Positions 6,461 to 14,639 of a stretch of 64,000 bases of DNA are shown here, in pieces (the first letter of the stretch is position 1; the number at the start of each line of letters is the position of its first letter). Both the position numbers and the translations under genes were made by a program. Where the stretch lies: the NCBI RefSeq assembly GCF_000424385.1, contig NZ_AUJU01000006.1, forward strand, positions 62,001-126,000, written 5' to 3'. The notes beneath the pieces are model-generated. The model had not been told where the DNA came from, made no database searches, and was given only the letters and a program-made list of their open reading frames with translations. Origin of the DNA: Butyrivibrio sp. LC3010. GTDB lineage: Bacteria; Bacillota; Clostridia; Lachnospirales; Lachnospiraceae.

Positions 6461-7729
6461 ATGAAAACACTAGCAATTATCTTATTTGTAGCCATGTATA
6501 TCGGGCTTATCGCATTTCCAAAAAGGCGTGCTTACATAGCACTGTTAGTAGCCGCAATCTACATTGTAACCGGAATCCTTCCATTTAACACAGTTTTACA
6601 GGTCGTTGACTGGAATGTTCTCTTAATGATTTTTGGCACACTGCTTCTGGTCGATTATTTTATCGAATCAAAAATGCCAAATCTCATAGCGGATCATCTT
6701 CTCGATCTTGCTCCTAATGTAATGTGGGTTACAATTTATATGTCCCTGTTCTCAGGTCTCATATCCGCATTCATTGACAACGTTGCCACACTTCTTATGG
6801 TTGCACCTGTAGGTCTGGCTATTTGTAAAAAGCTCAAGATCAATCCTGTTCCGATGATAATTTCAATCGCAGTATCATCTAACCTTCAAGGTGCAGCAAC
6901 ACTTGTTGGTGATACAACTTCCATTATGCTTGGTGCTTATGCCAAAATGGACTTTAACGATTTCTTCTGGATGAACGGCAGACTTGGTATCTTCTTTGCA
7001 GTTGAGCTTGGTGCTCTCCTTACCGTTCCGATCATGATGTTCCTTTTCAGAAAGGATAAGGAGCCTGTATCAGCAGAAGAAAAGACTGTCGTAACAGACT
7101 ATGTTCCTACAATCATGATGATTGCACATGTTGTACTTCTTATGGCAGCATCATTTATTCCGAATAAGCCGGAGATCACCAATGGTATGATCTGCCTCCT
7201 CTGCTCACTTGTAGGAATTGTTTGGGAATATCTCAAAGATCATAATACAGAACGTATTAAAAATGTTGTTAAGAATCTTGACTATGACACAGTTCTTCTT
7301 TTGACAGGATTATTCATGGTTATCGGCGGCGTAACACATATGGGACTTGTAGATGACCTCGCTGCTCTCATAGTTAAGGCCGGTGGAAACAACCTCTTCG
7401 TTCTGTTCACTATAGTTGTTTGGGGATCAGTTCTCATCTCCGCATTTATTGATAACATTCCTTATGTTGCAACTATGCTTCCTGTTCTTCAGGGTGTTAC
7501 AGCATCACTTGGAATTGCACCATATCTTCTTTACTTCGGACTTCTGTGCGGTGCAACTCTCGGCGGTAACATAACTCCTGTAGGTGCAAGCTGCAATATC
7601 GCAGGTGTTGGAATGCTCAGAAAGGAAGGCTATGAAGTAAGCTTCAAGGACTTCACAAGAATCGGTATTCCTTTCACTCTGGCTGCTGTTATAGGCGCGT
7701 ATGTATTTCTCTGGGCACTCTGGAGATAA
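6461..7729 (+). CDS. SLC13/ArsB-type permease under the Mn2+ riboswitch
   Basis: Polytopic membrane protein of 422 residues with about ten to twelve hydrophobic segments. Two inverted repeats each carry the hallmark FIDN motif: SAFIDNVATLLMVAP in the first half and SAFIDNIPYVATMLP in the second, the latter followed by GATLGGNITPVGASCN. This is the ion-transporter superfamily that includes ArsB, NhaD and citrate carriers. The start has GAAAGGAATTAAAAA before it. The upstream Mn2+ riboswitch suggests expression when Mn2+ is high, and therefore a role in metal export or tolerance. That is an inference; sequence alone would only support an anion or cation/proton transporter. Ends before a convergent terminator. 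Confidence 0.85.
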   Translation: MKTLAIILFVAMYIGLIAFPKRRAYIALLVAAIYIVTGILPFNTVLQVVDWNVLLMIFGTLLLVDYFIESKMPNLIADHLLDLAPNVMWVTIYMSLFSGLISAFIDNVATLLMVAPVGLAICKKLKINPVPMIISIAVSSNLQGAATLVGDTTSIMLGAYAKMDFNDFFWMNGRLGIFFAVELGALLTVPIMMFLFRKDKEPVSAEEKTVVTDYVPTIMMIAHVVLLMAASFIPNKPEITNGMICLLCSLVGIVWEYLKDHNTERIKNVVKNLDYDTVLLLTGLFMVIGGVTHMGLVDDLAALIVKAGGNNLFVLFTIVVWGSVLISAFIDNIPYVATMLPVLQGVTASLGIAPYLLYFGLLCGATLGGNITPVGASCNIAGVGMLRKEGYEVSFKDFTRIGIPFTLAAVIGAYVFLWALWR

Positions 7730-7756
7730 AGCTTCAAAAGTATTTTGCAAACCCGC

Positions 7757-7797
7757 ATTTAGCTCGAATAACACCCCACTAAGTGCTCTGCTTAAAG
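7757..7797. repeat. Small covarying hairpin repeat E, copy at 7.8 kb
   Basis: On the plus strand GCATT-T-AGC, a 14-nt loop, ACT-A-AGTGC, followed by TCTGCTTAAA. The outer stem pairs with one T-G wobble. It shares AAGTGCTCTGC(T/C)(T/C)AAA with the 26379 and 54600 copies and abuts hairpin III of repeat copy B. Confidence 0.6.
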
Positions 7798-7800
7798 AAC

Positions 7801-7932
7801 AAAGAGTCGCTCGCGACTCTTTGCGCGCTGGTGCGCGCAAGCTTTAGCTTGCAAAATTCATCTGCGCACCAGTCGCATCCATAGCGGAGCGCTTTTTATT
7901 TAATAGGAAATCCGAAGGAATTTCCTATTGAA
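7801..7932. repeat. Three-hairpin intergenic repeat, copy B
   Basis: Same order of parts as copy A but with different stems: AAAGAGTCGC-TC-GCGACTCTTT (7801-7822, 10 bp and 2-nt loop); CTGGTGCGC (7828-7836) paired with GCGCACCAG (7864-7872) around an inner GCAAGC/GCTTGC hairpin; the conserved GCATCCATAGCGGAGCGC-TTTTTAT block (7875-7899); and the palindrome ATAGGAAATCC/GGAATTTCCTAT. Its far end joins the U-tract of the next terminator. Confidence 0.75.
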
Positions 7933-7933
7933 T

Positions 7934-7980
7934 AAAAAAGAACTTCCTTAAGATTTTAAATCCAAAGGAAGTTCTTTTTT
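7934..7980. terminator. Bidirectional terminator between permease and HAD gene
   Basis: AAGAACTTCCTT and AAGGAAGTTCTT form a long stem flanked by A6 on the left and T6 on the right, so it can stop transcripts arriving from either side. It overlaps the stop codon of the minus-strand HAD gene. Confidence 0.85.
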
Positions 7981-8761
7981 AGATTAATTCAAAATGCTTC
8001 ATAGCATTCCAAATACCGTCATTATCAAGTGATGTCGTGATGTAATCCGCAAATCCGGTAAGGTCATGATATGTTTCACCCATACCGACTCCGACCCCTG
8101 CCGCAATCAGCATTTCTTTATCATTTATACTGTCTCCAAAAGCGAAAGTATCAGCTATATCTTCACCTAAAAGATCACATACTTTCTGGATACCGACGCC
8201 CTTGTTAAAGCCTTTTGGCACCATTTCAACGACCTTATCAGAATGAATTATAAAGTCATAGATATCTGACAGTTCATCATAGCAGGCATTTCGCTTTTTG
8301 GCAGGAACATCTGTTGCACATGAGATCTTCTGTATCTCCCATAATCCCCAGTATTCATCTATGCCTCTAAGACGCTCTCCCATCTCTTCTATTAGCTTAT
8401 CACCATACATGTCACCCTTAAAATCAGACAATTCCAGATAAGAATAATTAGGACCCTCAAGAATAGGTTTGAATCCATATTTTCTAACTGTATCAACAGA
8501 GTAAATTGCATCCTCAGCCGGAAGAAGACGATTGAATACCACCTTTCCGTCATACTCTATCATGGTTCCACAGGAAGAAACTATACCGTCAAACCCGATT
8601 CCAAGAAGATTCTTATTAGTGACGAAGGATCTCGCCCTGCCGGTATTAATGAAACATTTATGCCCATTTTTCCTGGCAGTGCGAATCGCTTCTATAGTTT
8701 TATCACTTATTTCATTCTTGTAATTCCAAAGAGTACCATCTATGTCAAAGAATAAAACCAT
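7979..8761 (-). CDS. HAD-superfamily hydrolase, Cof type
   Basis: Cytosolic phosphatase of the Cof/YbiV-like subfamily, 260 residues. HAD motif I is FFDIDGTLWNY at the N-terminus, motif II is the FINTGRA region, and the C-terminal motif IV is FAFGDSINDKEMLIAAG, followed by the typical VGMGETYHDL. Family members dephosphorylate sugar phosphates, flavins or nucleotides; the substrate cannot be predicted. The start codon overlaps the tyrS stop by one base (TAATG), so it is translationally coupled and probably controlled by the same tyrosine T-box. Confidence 0.85.
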   Translation of the reverse strand: MVLFFDIDGTLWNYKNEISDKTIEAIRTARKNGHKCFINTGRARSFVTNKNLLGIGFDGIVSSCGTMIEYDGKVVFNRLLPAEDAIYSVDTVRKYGFKPILEGPNYSYLELSDFKGDMYGDKLIEEMGERLRGIDEYWGLWEIQKISCATDVPAKKRNACYDELSDIYDFIIHSDKVVEMVPKGFNKGVGIQKVCDLLGEDIADTFAFGDSINDKEMLIAAGVGVGMGETYHDLTGFADYITTSLDNDGIWNAMKHFELI

Positions 8762-9984
8762 TATAATGTTACCTTTTTAAATGACTTCTTGCCCTTCTTG
8801 ACCATAACACCATCACCTGCAAATGTTTCCTTAGTATATGTGGTCTTAAAGTCTGTTACCTTCTCATCAGCAAAGGTAACGCCGCCCTGCTGAACAGCTC
8901 TTCTAGCTTCGCTTCTTGTAGGACAAAGTCCTGAAGAAACAAGTACCTGAAGTATATCAACTACTCCGTCTCTGAAGTCCTCTTCCTTAAGAGATACTGC
9001 AGGAACATTAGCAAGATCTCCGCCACCTGCAAAGAGTGCTCTTGCACCGTCCTGAGCCTTCTGAGCTTCCTCTTTTCCGTGCACAAGCTCTGTAAGCTCA
9101 AATGCAAGGATTTCCTTCTTCTCATTTATTCTGGAATCATCCCATTTCTCCATCTCCTCGATTTCTTCGATAGGAAGGAATGTAAGCATCTTAAGGCACT
9201 TATCAACATCAGCATCATCAACATTTCTCCAGTACTGATAGAAATCGTAAGGTGATGTCTTCTTGGGATCAAGCCATACTGCGTTGCCTGCGGTCTTACC
9301 CATCTTCTTACCCTGAGAATCTGTAAGAAGTGTGATTGTCATAGCGTGTGCATCCTTACCAAGCTTTCTTCTGATAAGCTCTGTACCGCCAAGCATATTG
9401 CTCCACTGGTCATCTCCGCCAAATTCGAGATTGCAATCGTAATGCTGGAACATGTAATAGAAGTCGTAGGACTGCATGATCATGTAGTTAAACTCAAGGA
9501 ATGAAAGTCCCTTCTCCATACGCTGTTTGTAGCACTCAGCACGAAGCATGTTATTAACTGAGAAACATGCACCAACTTCTCTTAAAAGCTCAATGTAGTT
9601 AAGGTTCATAAGCCAGTCAGCGTTATTGAGCATCATAGCCTTGCCTTCGCCAAAATCAATGAATTTCTCCATCTGCTTCTTGAAGCACTCAGCATTGTGA
9701 TCGATGTCTTCTCTTGTGAGCATTTTTCTCATATCAGTTCTTCCTGAAGGATCACCGATCATTGTTGTACCACCACCGATAAGAGCAATGGGCTTATTTC
9801 CTGCCTGCTGAAGTCTCTTCATCAAAGTAAGAGCCATGAAATGTCCTGCAGTCAGGCTGTCTGCTGTGCAGTCAAAGCCAATATAAAATGTAGCCTTTCC
9901 TGCATTTACGAGTTCTCTTATCTGCTCTTCATCTGTTACCTGAGCAATGAGACCTCTTCTTTGTAATTCTTCATAAATCTGCAT
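8761..9984 (-). CDS. tyrS: Tyrosyl-tRNA synthetase
   Basis: Charges tRNA-Tyr in the cytosol; class I synthetase. The HIGH-like element lies in FDCTADSLTAGHFMALTL, tyrosine recognition in MIMQSYDFYYMFQHYDC and GGDDQWSNMLGGTELIRR, the KMSKS-like loop is KKMGKTAGNAVW, and a C-terminal S4 RNA-binding domain includes SRSEARRAVQQGGVTF. I place the start at 9984 (MQIYEELQRRG) because GGAGGTGCTTT precedes it; the longer reading from 10014 would run into the leader terminator. Expression is controlled by a T-box with a Tyr specifier codon. Confidence 0.95.
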   Translation of the reverse strand: MQIYEELQRRGLIAQVTDEEQIRELVNAGKATFYIGFDCTADSLTAGHFMALTLMKRLQQAGNKPIALIGGGTTMIGDPSGRTDMRKMLTREDIDHNAECFKKQMEKFIDFGEGKAMMLNNADWLMNLNYIELLREVGACFSVNNMLRAECYKQRMEKGLSFLEFNYMIMQSYDFYYMFQHYDCNLEFGGDDQWSNMLGGTELIRRKLGKDAHAMTITLLTDSQGKKMGKTAGNAVWLDPKKTSPYDFYQYWRNVDDADVDKCLKMLTFLPIEEIEEMEKWDDSRINEKKEILAFELTELVHGKEEAQKAQDGARALFAGGGDLANVPAVSLKEEDFRDGVVDILQVLVSSGLCPTRSEARRAVQQGGVTFADEKVTDFKTTYTKETFAGDGVMVKKGKKSFKKVTL

Positions 9985-10015
9985 AAAGCACCTCCGTTTT
10001 CTGGCAGAAGGCAAT

Positions 10016-10315
10016 AAAAAACCGCCTCCCGCAATCTAATAATGATTACGAAGGACGGAATAATAATCCGTGTTACCACCTTCATTTACATACAGTTCAC
10101 ACTATATGCCTCAGCAAGTACTAAAGATTAAAAATCTCTTCATACTCTTCCGACTGACGCTCGGTTCTCGTCACGGCTTACTAGATATATGTCATTCTTC
10201 CGTGCAGCTCCCGGAGGTATTCATTTTCAGTCCTCTTCCGCGCCTCTCACCAAACGGCAACTCTCTGTGGTCGGTACTAAAAACTACTTATTCCGTTCAT
10301 AGCCTTTAAGTAACT
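10016..10315 (-). ncRNA. Tyrosine T-box leader of tyrS
   Basis: The T-box sequence AAGGTGGTAACACG lies at 10069-10082 on the minus strand. Stem I contains AGAGAG near its base, a GGTGAGAGGC region, and a specifier loop reading GAATACC, whose UAC codon (10217-10219) specifies tyrosine. The downstream terminator arms CCGTCCTTCGTAATC and GATTGCGGGAGGCGG (10022-10058) are followed by T6. Uncharged tRNA-Tyr should stabilise the antiterminator and allow tyrS and the HAD gene to be transcribed. Confidence 0.92.
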
Positions 10316-10343
10316 ATTATCTCCATTTTTTCTTAATTGTCAA
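10316..10343 (-). promoter_or_regulatory. Candidate promoter of the tyrS T-box transcript
   Basis: On the minus strand TTGACA (10338-10343), 16-nt spacer, GATAAT (10316-10321), directly before stem I. Confidence 0.6.
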
Positions 10344-10354
10344 TATAATTATAA

Positions 10355-10387
10355 AACCCTGCAATCCAATTCGCGGATTGCAGGGTT
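10355..10387 (-). terminator. Terminator downstream of the secreted-protein gene
   Basis: A 13-bp perfect stem, AACCCTGCAATCC with GGATTGCAGGGTT, and a short loop. On the minus strand it is followed by TTATAATTATATT. Confidence 0.85.
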
Positions 10388-10410
10388 AATAGAAATTCTT
10401 TTATCAAACA

Positions 10411-10443
10411 CAGGGCTCTATAATGCCGCGCCAAGTGCTTTAC
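10411..10443. repeat. Small covarying hairpin repeat E, copy at 10.4 kb
   Basis: On the plus strand CAC-AG-GGC, the 13-nt loop TCTATAATGCCGC, then GCC-AA-GTG. On the minus strand GCACTTGGCGCGGCATTA matches the consensus GCACTTAGCGAGGTATTT at most positions. The inner stem GGC/GCC differs from AGC/GCT and GAC/GTC in the other copies but still pairs. It lies just after the stop of the secreted-protein gene. Confidence 0.55.
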
Positions 10444-10448
10444 AACAA

Positions 10449-11174
10449 TTAAAGTCTTGTCCAGATAGAAAGATTCTTCATCTTCTTTTTAAACATTACA
10501 GAATTTGTGATAGGTGTATTACCATGCATGAAATTAGTAATCTTTGTGCTGTTTGAGCTAACTTCTTTGCTTGCACCTGCCGTACCTACAAGGATGTTTC
10601 CTTCGTTTTGACTAGGATAAATAATATCATAATTGATTGAAACATTTGTCTGGATTGTATAGTTAACTCGCCAACCTGCAGCTGTCTGTCTGAAAACCTT
10701 TGAGCTGGAATCTGATGTATAAGAGCTTACCTCAAAAAGCTTTCCGGCAAGGTTGCTGTTATTGAAAGCAATTCCTGTATTAGCATCCATTACAGTTGAG
10801 AAAAGTTTGTTGTTTGCATAATGGTACTTGCTAGCCTTGTAAATCTTAACAACGTTATTCTTGATCTTATTCTGAGTTGCCTTAGGTAAAGAACATCTCA
10901 TTACTACCTGTGCCTTCTTAGCAGGAGTTATAGTTCTGCCAAAGCGGTAATATCCGTCCTCCTTGCTGACTGTAGAGAAGTTAACCTTAACCTTCTGAAA
11001 GCCGATACCGGGGAAATATGTCTTGATTGTGTAAGACTGACCAGCCTGAGCACTTGTGTTAATCTTATCTGATGAATAAGCAGCAGCGCTTGCTGTCTGA
11101 GGTACTGCAGCAAATGTTAATGCAAATGTAAGTACCGTTCCGATGAGTGTTTTAAAAATCTTTGTTTTTTTCAT
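10449..11174 (-). CDS. Secreted protein of unknown function
   Basis: I do not recognise this 241-residue protein. It begins with a clear Sec signal peptide (MKKTKIFKTLIGTVLTFALT, cleavage probable after QTASA near residue 30) and has no membrane anchor, lipobox or LPXTG motif. The mature part is polar, rich in Ser, Asn, Lys, Tyr and Thr, without Cys, and looks beta-rich (YTIKTYFPG, VNYTIQTNVSINYDIIYP). It stands alone between gpsA and the tyrS leader, with its own terminator and about 255 bp of upstream sequence in which I see no gene. An extracellular or cell-surface role is the most that can be inferred. Confidence 0.7.
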   Translation of the reverse strand: MKKTKIFKTLIGTVLTFALTFAAVPQTASAAAYSSDKINTSAQAGQSYTIKTYFPGIGFQKVKVNFSTVSKEDGYYRFGRTITPAKKAQVVMRCSLPKATQNKIKNNVVKIYKASKYHYANNKLFSTVMDANTGIAFNNSNLAGKLFEVSSYTSDSSSKVFRQTAAGWRVNYTIQTNVSINYDIIYPSQNEGNILVGTAGASKEVSSNSTKITNFMHGNTPITNSVMFKKKMKNLSIWTRL

Positions 11175-11429
11175 ACTTTTCTTCTATCCTCCATTACTAA
11201 AAAAATTCACTTTACCAGAAGCATCCCTCGTCATGACTTCCGATTAATCCCAAACGCAGGATTTTTAATATCGCAAGTGAATTTAATAAAAAAACATGCG
11301 TAAAGTATAATAACACAAAATAACGAAAAATGTAATATTTAGTGAAATTATATTTCTACGCATGAATACAATTCTTTTAATATATATCCCTGAGCAAACC
11401 TAAAGTTGGTAGAAAATATTCAAAACATT

Positions 11430-12455
11430 TTACCATCCCTGAAGGTCATTCTCGTCCTTTTTATCTCTGCTCATCAGATCTATACCGGCATCTGTTGCTG
11501 ACTTGTGATTGAAGAGAACTTCATTTATCTGTTCCACAATCGGCATTTCAACCTCATACTTTTTAGCCAGTTCCAAGGCAGCTGCAGCGCTGTTTATTCC
11601 CTCTACAACCATCTTGACTTCACTTATAGCTTCCTCAGCTGTCTTACCCTGCCCGATAAGGATTCCGGCTCTTCTGTTTCTTGAATGCATTGACGCACAG
11701 GTAACAATGAGATCGCCTATTCCGGATAATCCGGAAAAGGTTTCAAAGTCTCCTCCCATTGCAACTCCAAGTCTTGAGATCTCTGCTATTCCTCTGGTGA
11801 TAAGTGCTGCCTTGGCATTATCACCATACCCGAGTCCGTCACAGATTCCTGCAGCAAGGGCAATAACATTTTTAAGCGCAGCGCCAATTTCTATTCCAAG
11901 CATATCAGGGCTTGTATAAACTCTGAAAGTATCAGCCATAAATGTGTTCTGCACTATTTTCGCAGTTTCCTTTGAAAATGCGCTGACAACGATTGAAGTA
12001 GGAAGGTTCTTGCCCACCTCTTCCGCATGGGAAGGTCCTGAAAGTACAGCCACATCACTTCCCGGAAGCTCATCCAGAATAACATCAGACATAAGCATCA
12101 ATGATTCTGCTTCAATTCCCTTGGAACAGTTCACGATGATCTGATGTCTTTCATCCTCTGCTACGAGATAAGGCTTTATTTTCCCACAAACCTCTCTCAC
12201 TGCAACTGAAGGTACTGTAATAACGATCATGTCCTTATCCCTCAGTGCAGTTTCCATGTTATCAGTAATCTTAATATCGCCGTCAAGGATTACTCCCGGT
12301 AATTTATCCTTATCCTCTCTGTCATTACGGAGCTTTTCAACAGATTCCCTGCTTCTTCCCCACATTGTGACCTCTGCTCCGTTCTTCCACAGTCTCCATG
12401 CAAGTGCTATTCCCCAACTTCCGGTTCCTATGACTGCTATACTATTATTATCCAA
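11430..12455 (-). CDS. gpsA: NAD(P)H-dependent glycerol-3-phosphate dehydrogenase
   Basis: Makes sn-glycerol 3-phosphate from dihydroxyacetone phosphate for phospholipid synthesis. The N-terminal Rossmann motif is AVIGTGSWGIALAWRL; the substrate region includes SGPSHAEEVGKNLPTSIVV, IGAALKNVIALAAGICDGLGYGDNAKAALITRG and FSGLSGIGDLIVTC. The 341-residue length is normal. The start codon is TTG (12453-12455), preceded by GAGGGAGACTAATT. It follows plsY by 21 bp, and the two enzymes act in succession: GpsA supplies the acceptor that PlsY acylates. Confidence 0.95.
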   Translation of the reverse strand: MDNNSIAVIGTGSWGIALAWRLWKNGAEVTMWGRSRESVEKLRNDREDKDKLPGVILDGDIKITDNMETALRDKDMIVITVPSVAVREVCGKIKPYLVAEDERHQIIVNCSKGIEAESLMLMSDVILDELPGSDVAVLSGPSHAEEVGKNLPTSIVVSAFSKETAKIVQNTFMADTFRVYTSPDMLGIEIGAALKNVIALAAGICDGLGYGDNAKAALITRGIAEISRLGVAMGGDFETFSGLSGIGDLIVTCASMHSRNRRAGILIGQGKTAEEAISEVKMVVEGINSAAAALELAKKYEVEMPIVEQINEVLFNHKSATDAGIDLMSRDKKDENDLQGW

Positions 12456-12476
12456 AATTAGTCTCCCTCTGAAAAA

Positions 12477-13145
12477 TTAGTCGATTTTGTTTTTCTTGAA
12501 AATATAAGTTTTTCTCTCTTCGCCCTTTATAAGTTTACCAATATTGGTTCTGTGCTGATAAAAAGCAAGAACTGTCATGGCAAAGGCAAGAATATACATT
12601 TCTATAAGGCATCCCTGAGGTAACATCCCAAGCATTCCCATCTGTCCTTCTACTATCAGCTGAATAAAGAAAACAGCATAAAGGCAAAGTGATCCAAGTG
12701 ATACAAAATGAGTAATATTAAATGGTATCAAAAATGCTAAAAGTGATCCGATCACAAATGTGAATTTAAATGCCACTATGTAACCAAAGGTGCAGGCGAT
12801 ACCTTTTCCTCCCTTAAATTTGATATAAAAAGGAAAATCATGTCCAAGTACACACCCTGCAGCAGTATAAATCTTCAAGAGATATTTCATATCATTATAA
12901 TCAGCACCAAGTAATTTCTGACTGACAATTGAAGAAACAACCACTGCCAGAATGCACTTAAGCATATCTCCAAAAAGCACTATAAATCCTGCTTTGGCTC
13001 CAAGAACCCTTAGTGTATTGGTTGTTCCGGCATTACCGCTCCCCACACTTCTAATGTCTACGCCCTTCATCTTGCAGTAGATAACTGCCGTCTGGATAAG
13101 TCCAAAGGCGTAACCAATCAATAAACATATCGCTCTTACAATCAT
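12477..13145 (-). CDS. plsY: Acyl-phosphate:glycerol-3-phosphate acyltransferase
   Basis: Integral membrane enzyme transferring the acyl group from acyl-phosphate, made by PlsX, to glycerol 3-phosphate. Family motifs are present: GSGNAGTTNTLRVLG (about residues 36-50), GHDFPFYIKFKGGKGIACTFG, and a C-terminal HRTNIGKLIKGEE segment. About five to six hydrophobic segments; 222 residues is normal. Encoded between der (26 bp upstream) and gpsA. Its partner plsX is at 41305. Confidence 0.95.
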   Translation of the reverse strand: MIVRAICLLIGYAFGLIQTAVIYCKMKGVDIRSVGSGNAGTTNTLRVLGAKAGFIVLFGDMLKCILAVVVSSIVSQKLLGADYNDMKYLLKIYTAAGCVLGHDFPFYIKFKGGKGIACTFGYIVAFKFTFVIGSLLAFLIPFNITHFVSLGSLCLYAVFFIQLIVEGQMGMLGMLPQGCLIEMYILAFAMTVLAFYQHRTNIGKLIKGEERKTYIFKKNKID

Positions 13146-13170
13146 ACTTCTCCCCTAGCTTTTAAGGCTA

Positions 13171-14511
13171 TTATTTTTTATCATTCTTTTCATTATTTCT
13201 CTCACGGATGATGAAACGCAAAGGAGTCCCCTTAAAGCCGAAAGATCCGCGAATCTGATTCTCTATATATCTTGTATATGAAAAATGCATCAGCTTTTTA
13301 TCGTTAACAAAAATAACAAAGGTCGGAGGCTTAACCGAAGCCTGTGTAATATAGTAGAGCTTAAGCATCTTGCCCTTATCTGACGGTGGCTGCTGCATGA
13401 CAACTGCCTGCATGAGTATCTCATTAAGAACACCCGTTGCAACTCTCATGGCATGATTCTCACTGACAGCATCTATCATATCGTATAACTTAACAAGTCT
13501 CTGTCCTGTCTCGGCAGAAATAAATATGATCTCTGCATAAGGCATAAAGGATAATGTATTTCTAACATCCTTTGTAAACTCATTAACTGTCTTATTATCC
13601 TTCTCAATAAGATCCCACTTATTAACCGCAATGATTACACCTTTTCCGCGGTCATGGGCAATTCCTGCGATCTTGGCGTCCTGCTCGGTAACACCCTCGT
13701 CAGCATTGATAACTATTACTGCAACATCGGCACGCTCTACTGCAGTAACCGTTCGAAGAATCATGTACTCCTCAAGCTTTTCCTTAACCTTGTTTTTTCT
13801 GCGAAGTCCGGCAGTATCAATAAATGTGTACTTTTTGCCGTTGTACTTAACTTCAGTATCTATGGCATCTCTTGTGGTTCCTGCCACGTCTGACACGATC
13901 AGTCTGTTCTCACCGCAGAGTCTGTTGATTATTGAGCTCTTTCCTACATTCGGCTTACCTATAACGGCTACTCTTATTGAATCGTCCTCTTCTTCCTCTC
14001 CGTCAGAAGCTGTGAAATTCTTGGTCACTTCTTCAAGAAGATCACCAATCCCCTGCTTATTGGCAGCACTTATCGGGAAAGGATCACCTATTCCAAGGTT
14101 GTAGAACTCATATACATCCATGGAATCTCTTTTATAACTGTCAACCTTATTAACACAAAGAACGACAGGTTTTCTGGATTTCCTCAGCATATCAGCCACC
14201 TGAGAATCCGCATCTGTAAGTCCCTGCTTGACATCGCACATGAAAATAATTACATCCGCGGTCTCAATAGCAATCTCAGCCTGATCTCTCATCTGAGCCA
14301 GAATCGTGTCATTTGTATCAGGCTCTATACCGCCTGTATCAACCAGTGTAAAATTGTAATTAAGCCACTCAACATCCTGATAAATACGGTCTCTTGTAAC
14401 TCCGGGAGTATCTTCTACTATAGATATGTTTTTCCCTGCAACCGCATTAAAAAGTGTGCTCTTTCCAACGTTAGGTCTTCCTACTACTGCAACAATATTT
14501 TTTCTTTTCAT
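13171..14511 (-). CDS. der: Ribosome-assembly GTPase Der (EngA)
   Basis: Essential double GTPase for 50S subunit maturation. Two G domains in tandem: GRPNVGKSTLF, DTPG, DTGG and NKVD in the first (residues 11-160), and GKPNVGKSSIINRL, DVAGTTRD, DTAGLRRK and NKWDL in the second (about 183-350). The KH-like C-terminal domain (KMLKLYYITQASVKPPTFVIFVND) follows. 446 residues is typical. It is the first gene of the likely der-plsY-gpsA unit. The upstream intergenic region holds a candidate structured RNA. Confidence 0.95.
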   Translation of the reverse strand: MKRKNIVAVVGRPNVGKSTLFNAVAGKNISIVEDTPGVTRDRIYQDVEWLNYNFTLVDTGGIEPDTNDTILAQMRDQAEIAIETADVIIFMCDVKQGLTDADSQVADMLRKSRKPVVLCVNKVDSYKRDSMDVYEFYNLGIGDPFPISAANKQGIGDLLEEVTKNFTASDGEEEEDDSIRVAVIGKPNVGKSSIINRLCGENRLIVSDVAGTTRDAIDTEVKYNGKKYTFIDTAGLRRKNKVKEKLEEYMILRTVTAVERADVAVIVINADEGVTEQDAKIAGIAHDRGKGVIIAVNKWDLIEKDNKTVNEFTKDVRNTLSFMPYAEIIFISAETGQRLVKLYDMIDAVSENHAMRVATGVLNEILMQAVVMQQPPSDKGKMLKLYYITQASVKPPTFVIFVNDKKLMHFSYTRYIENQIRGSFGFKGTPLRFIIRERNNEKNDKK

Positions 14512-14531
14512 AAATTACTATCCTCTTCAAT

Positions 14532-14614
14532 CTAAGGGGGTGTACCACTTGCGGTAATTTGACATGAGGAGGGACCCATTTATGGGAGTAGTCCTTATGT
14601 CATTTATTCCTTAG
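14532..14614 (-). ncRNA. Candidate three-way-junction RNA between DUF512 gene and der
   Basis: On the minus strand CTAAGG (14609-14614) pairs with CCTTAG (14532-14537). They enclose one long hairpin, TGACAT with ATGTCA (14560-14565 and 14597-14602), continuing inward as AGGA/TCCT and CCCAT/ATGGG, and a second small hairpin TACC/GGTA (14543-14556). The nested pairing accounts for most of the interval. I do not recognise a known family. It could be a processed spacer, a der leader element or a mobile palindromic repeat. Confidence 0.4.
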
Positions 14615-14639
14615 GTCAGTCCAATGTTCTCATATTTTA

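Noticed and set aside
7757..7932. CRISPR-like array from repeated hairpins
   Set aside because: No regularly spaced identical repeats with unique spacers and no cas genes anywhere in the window.
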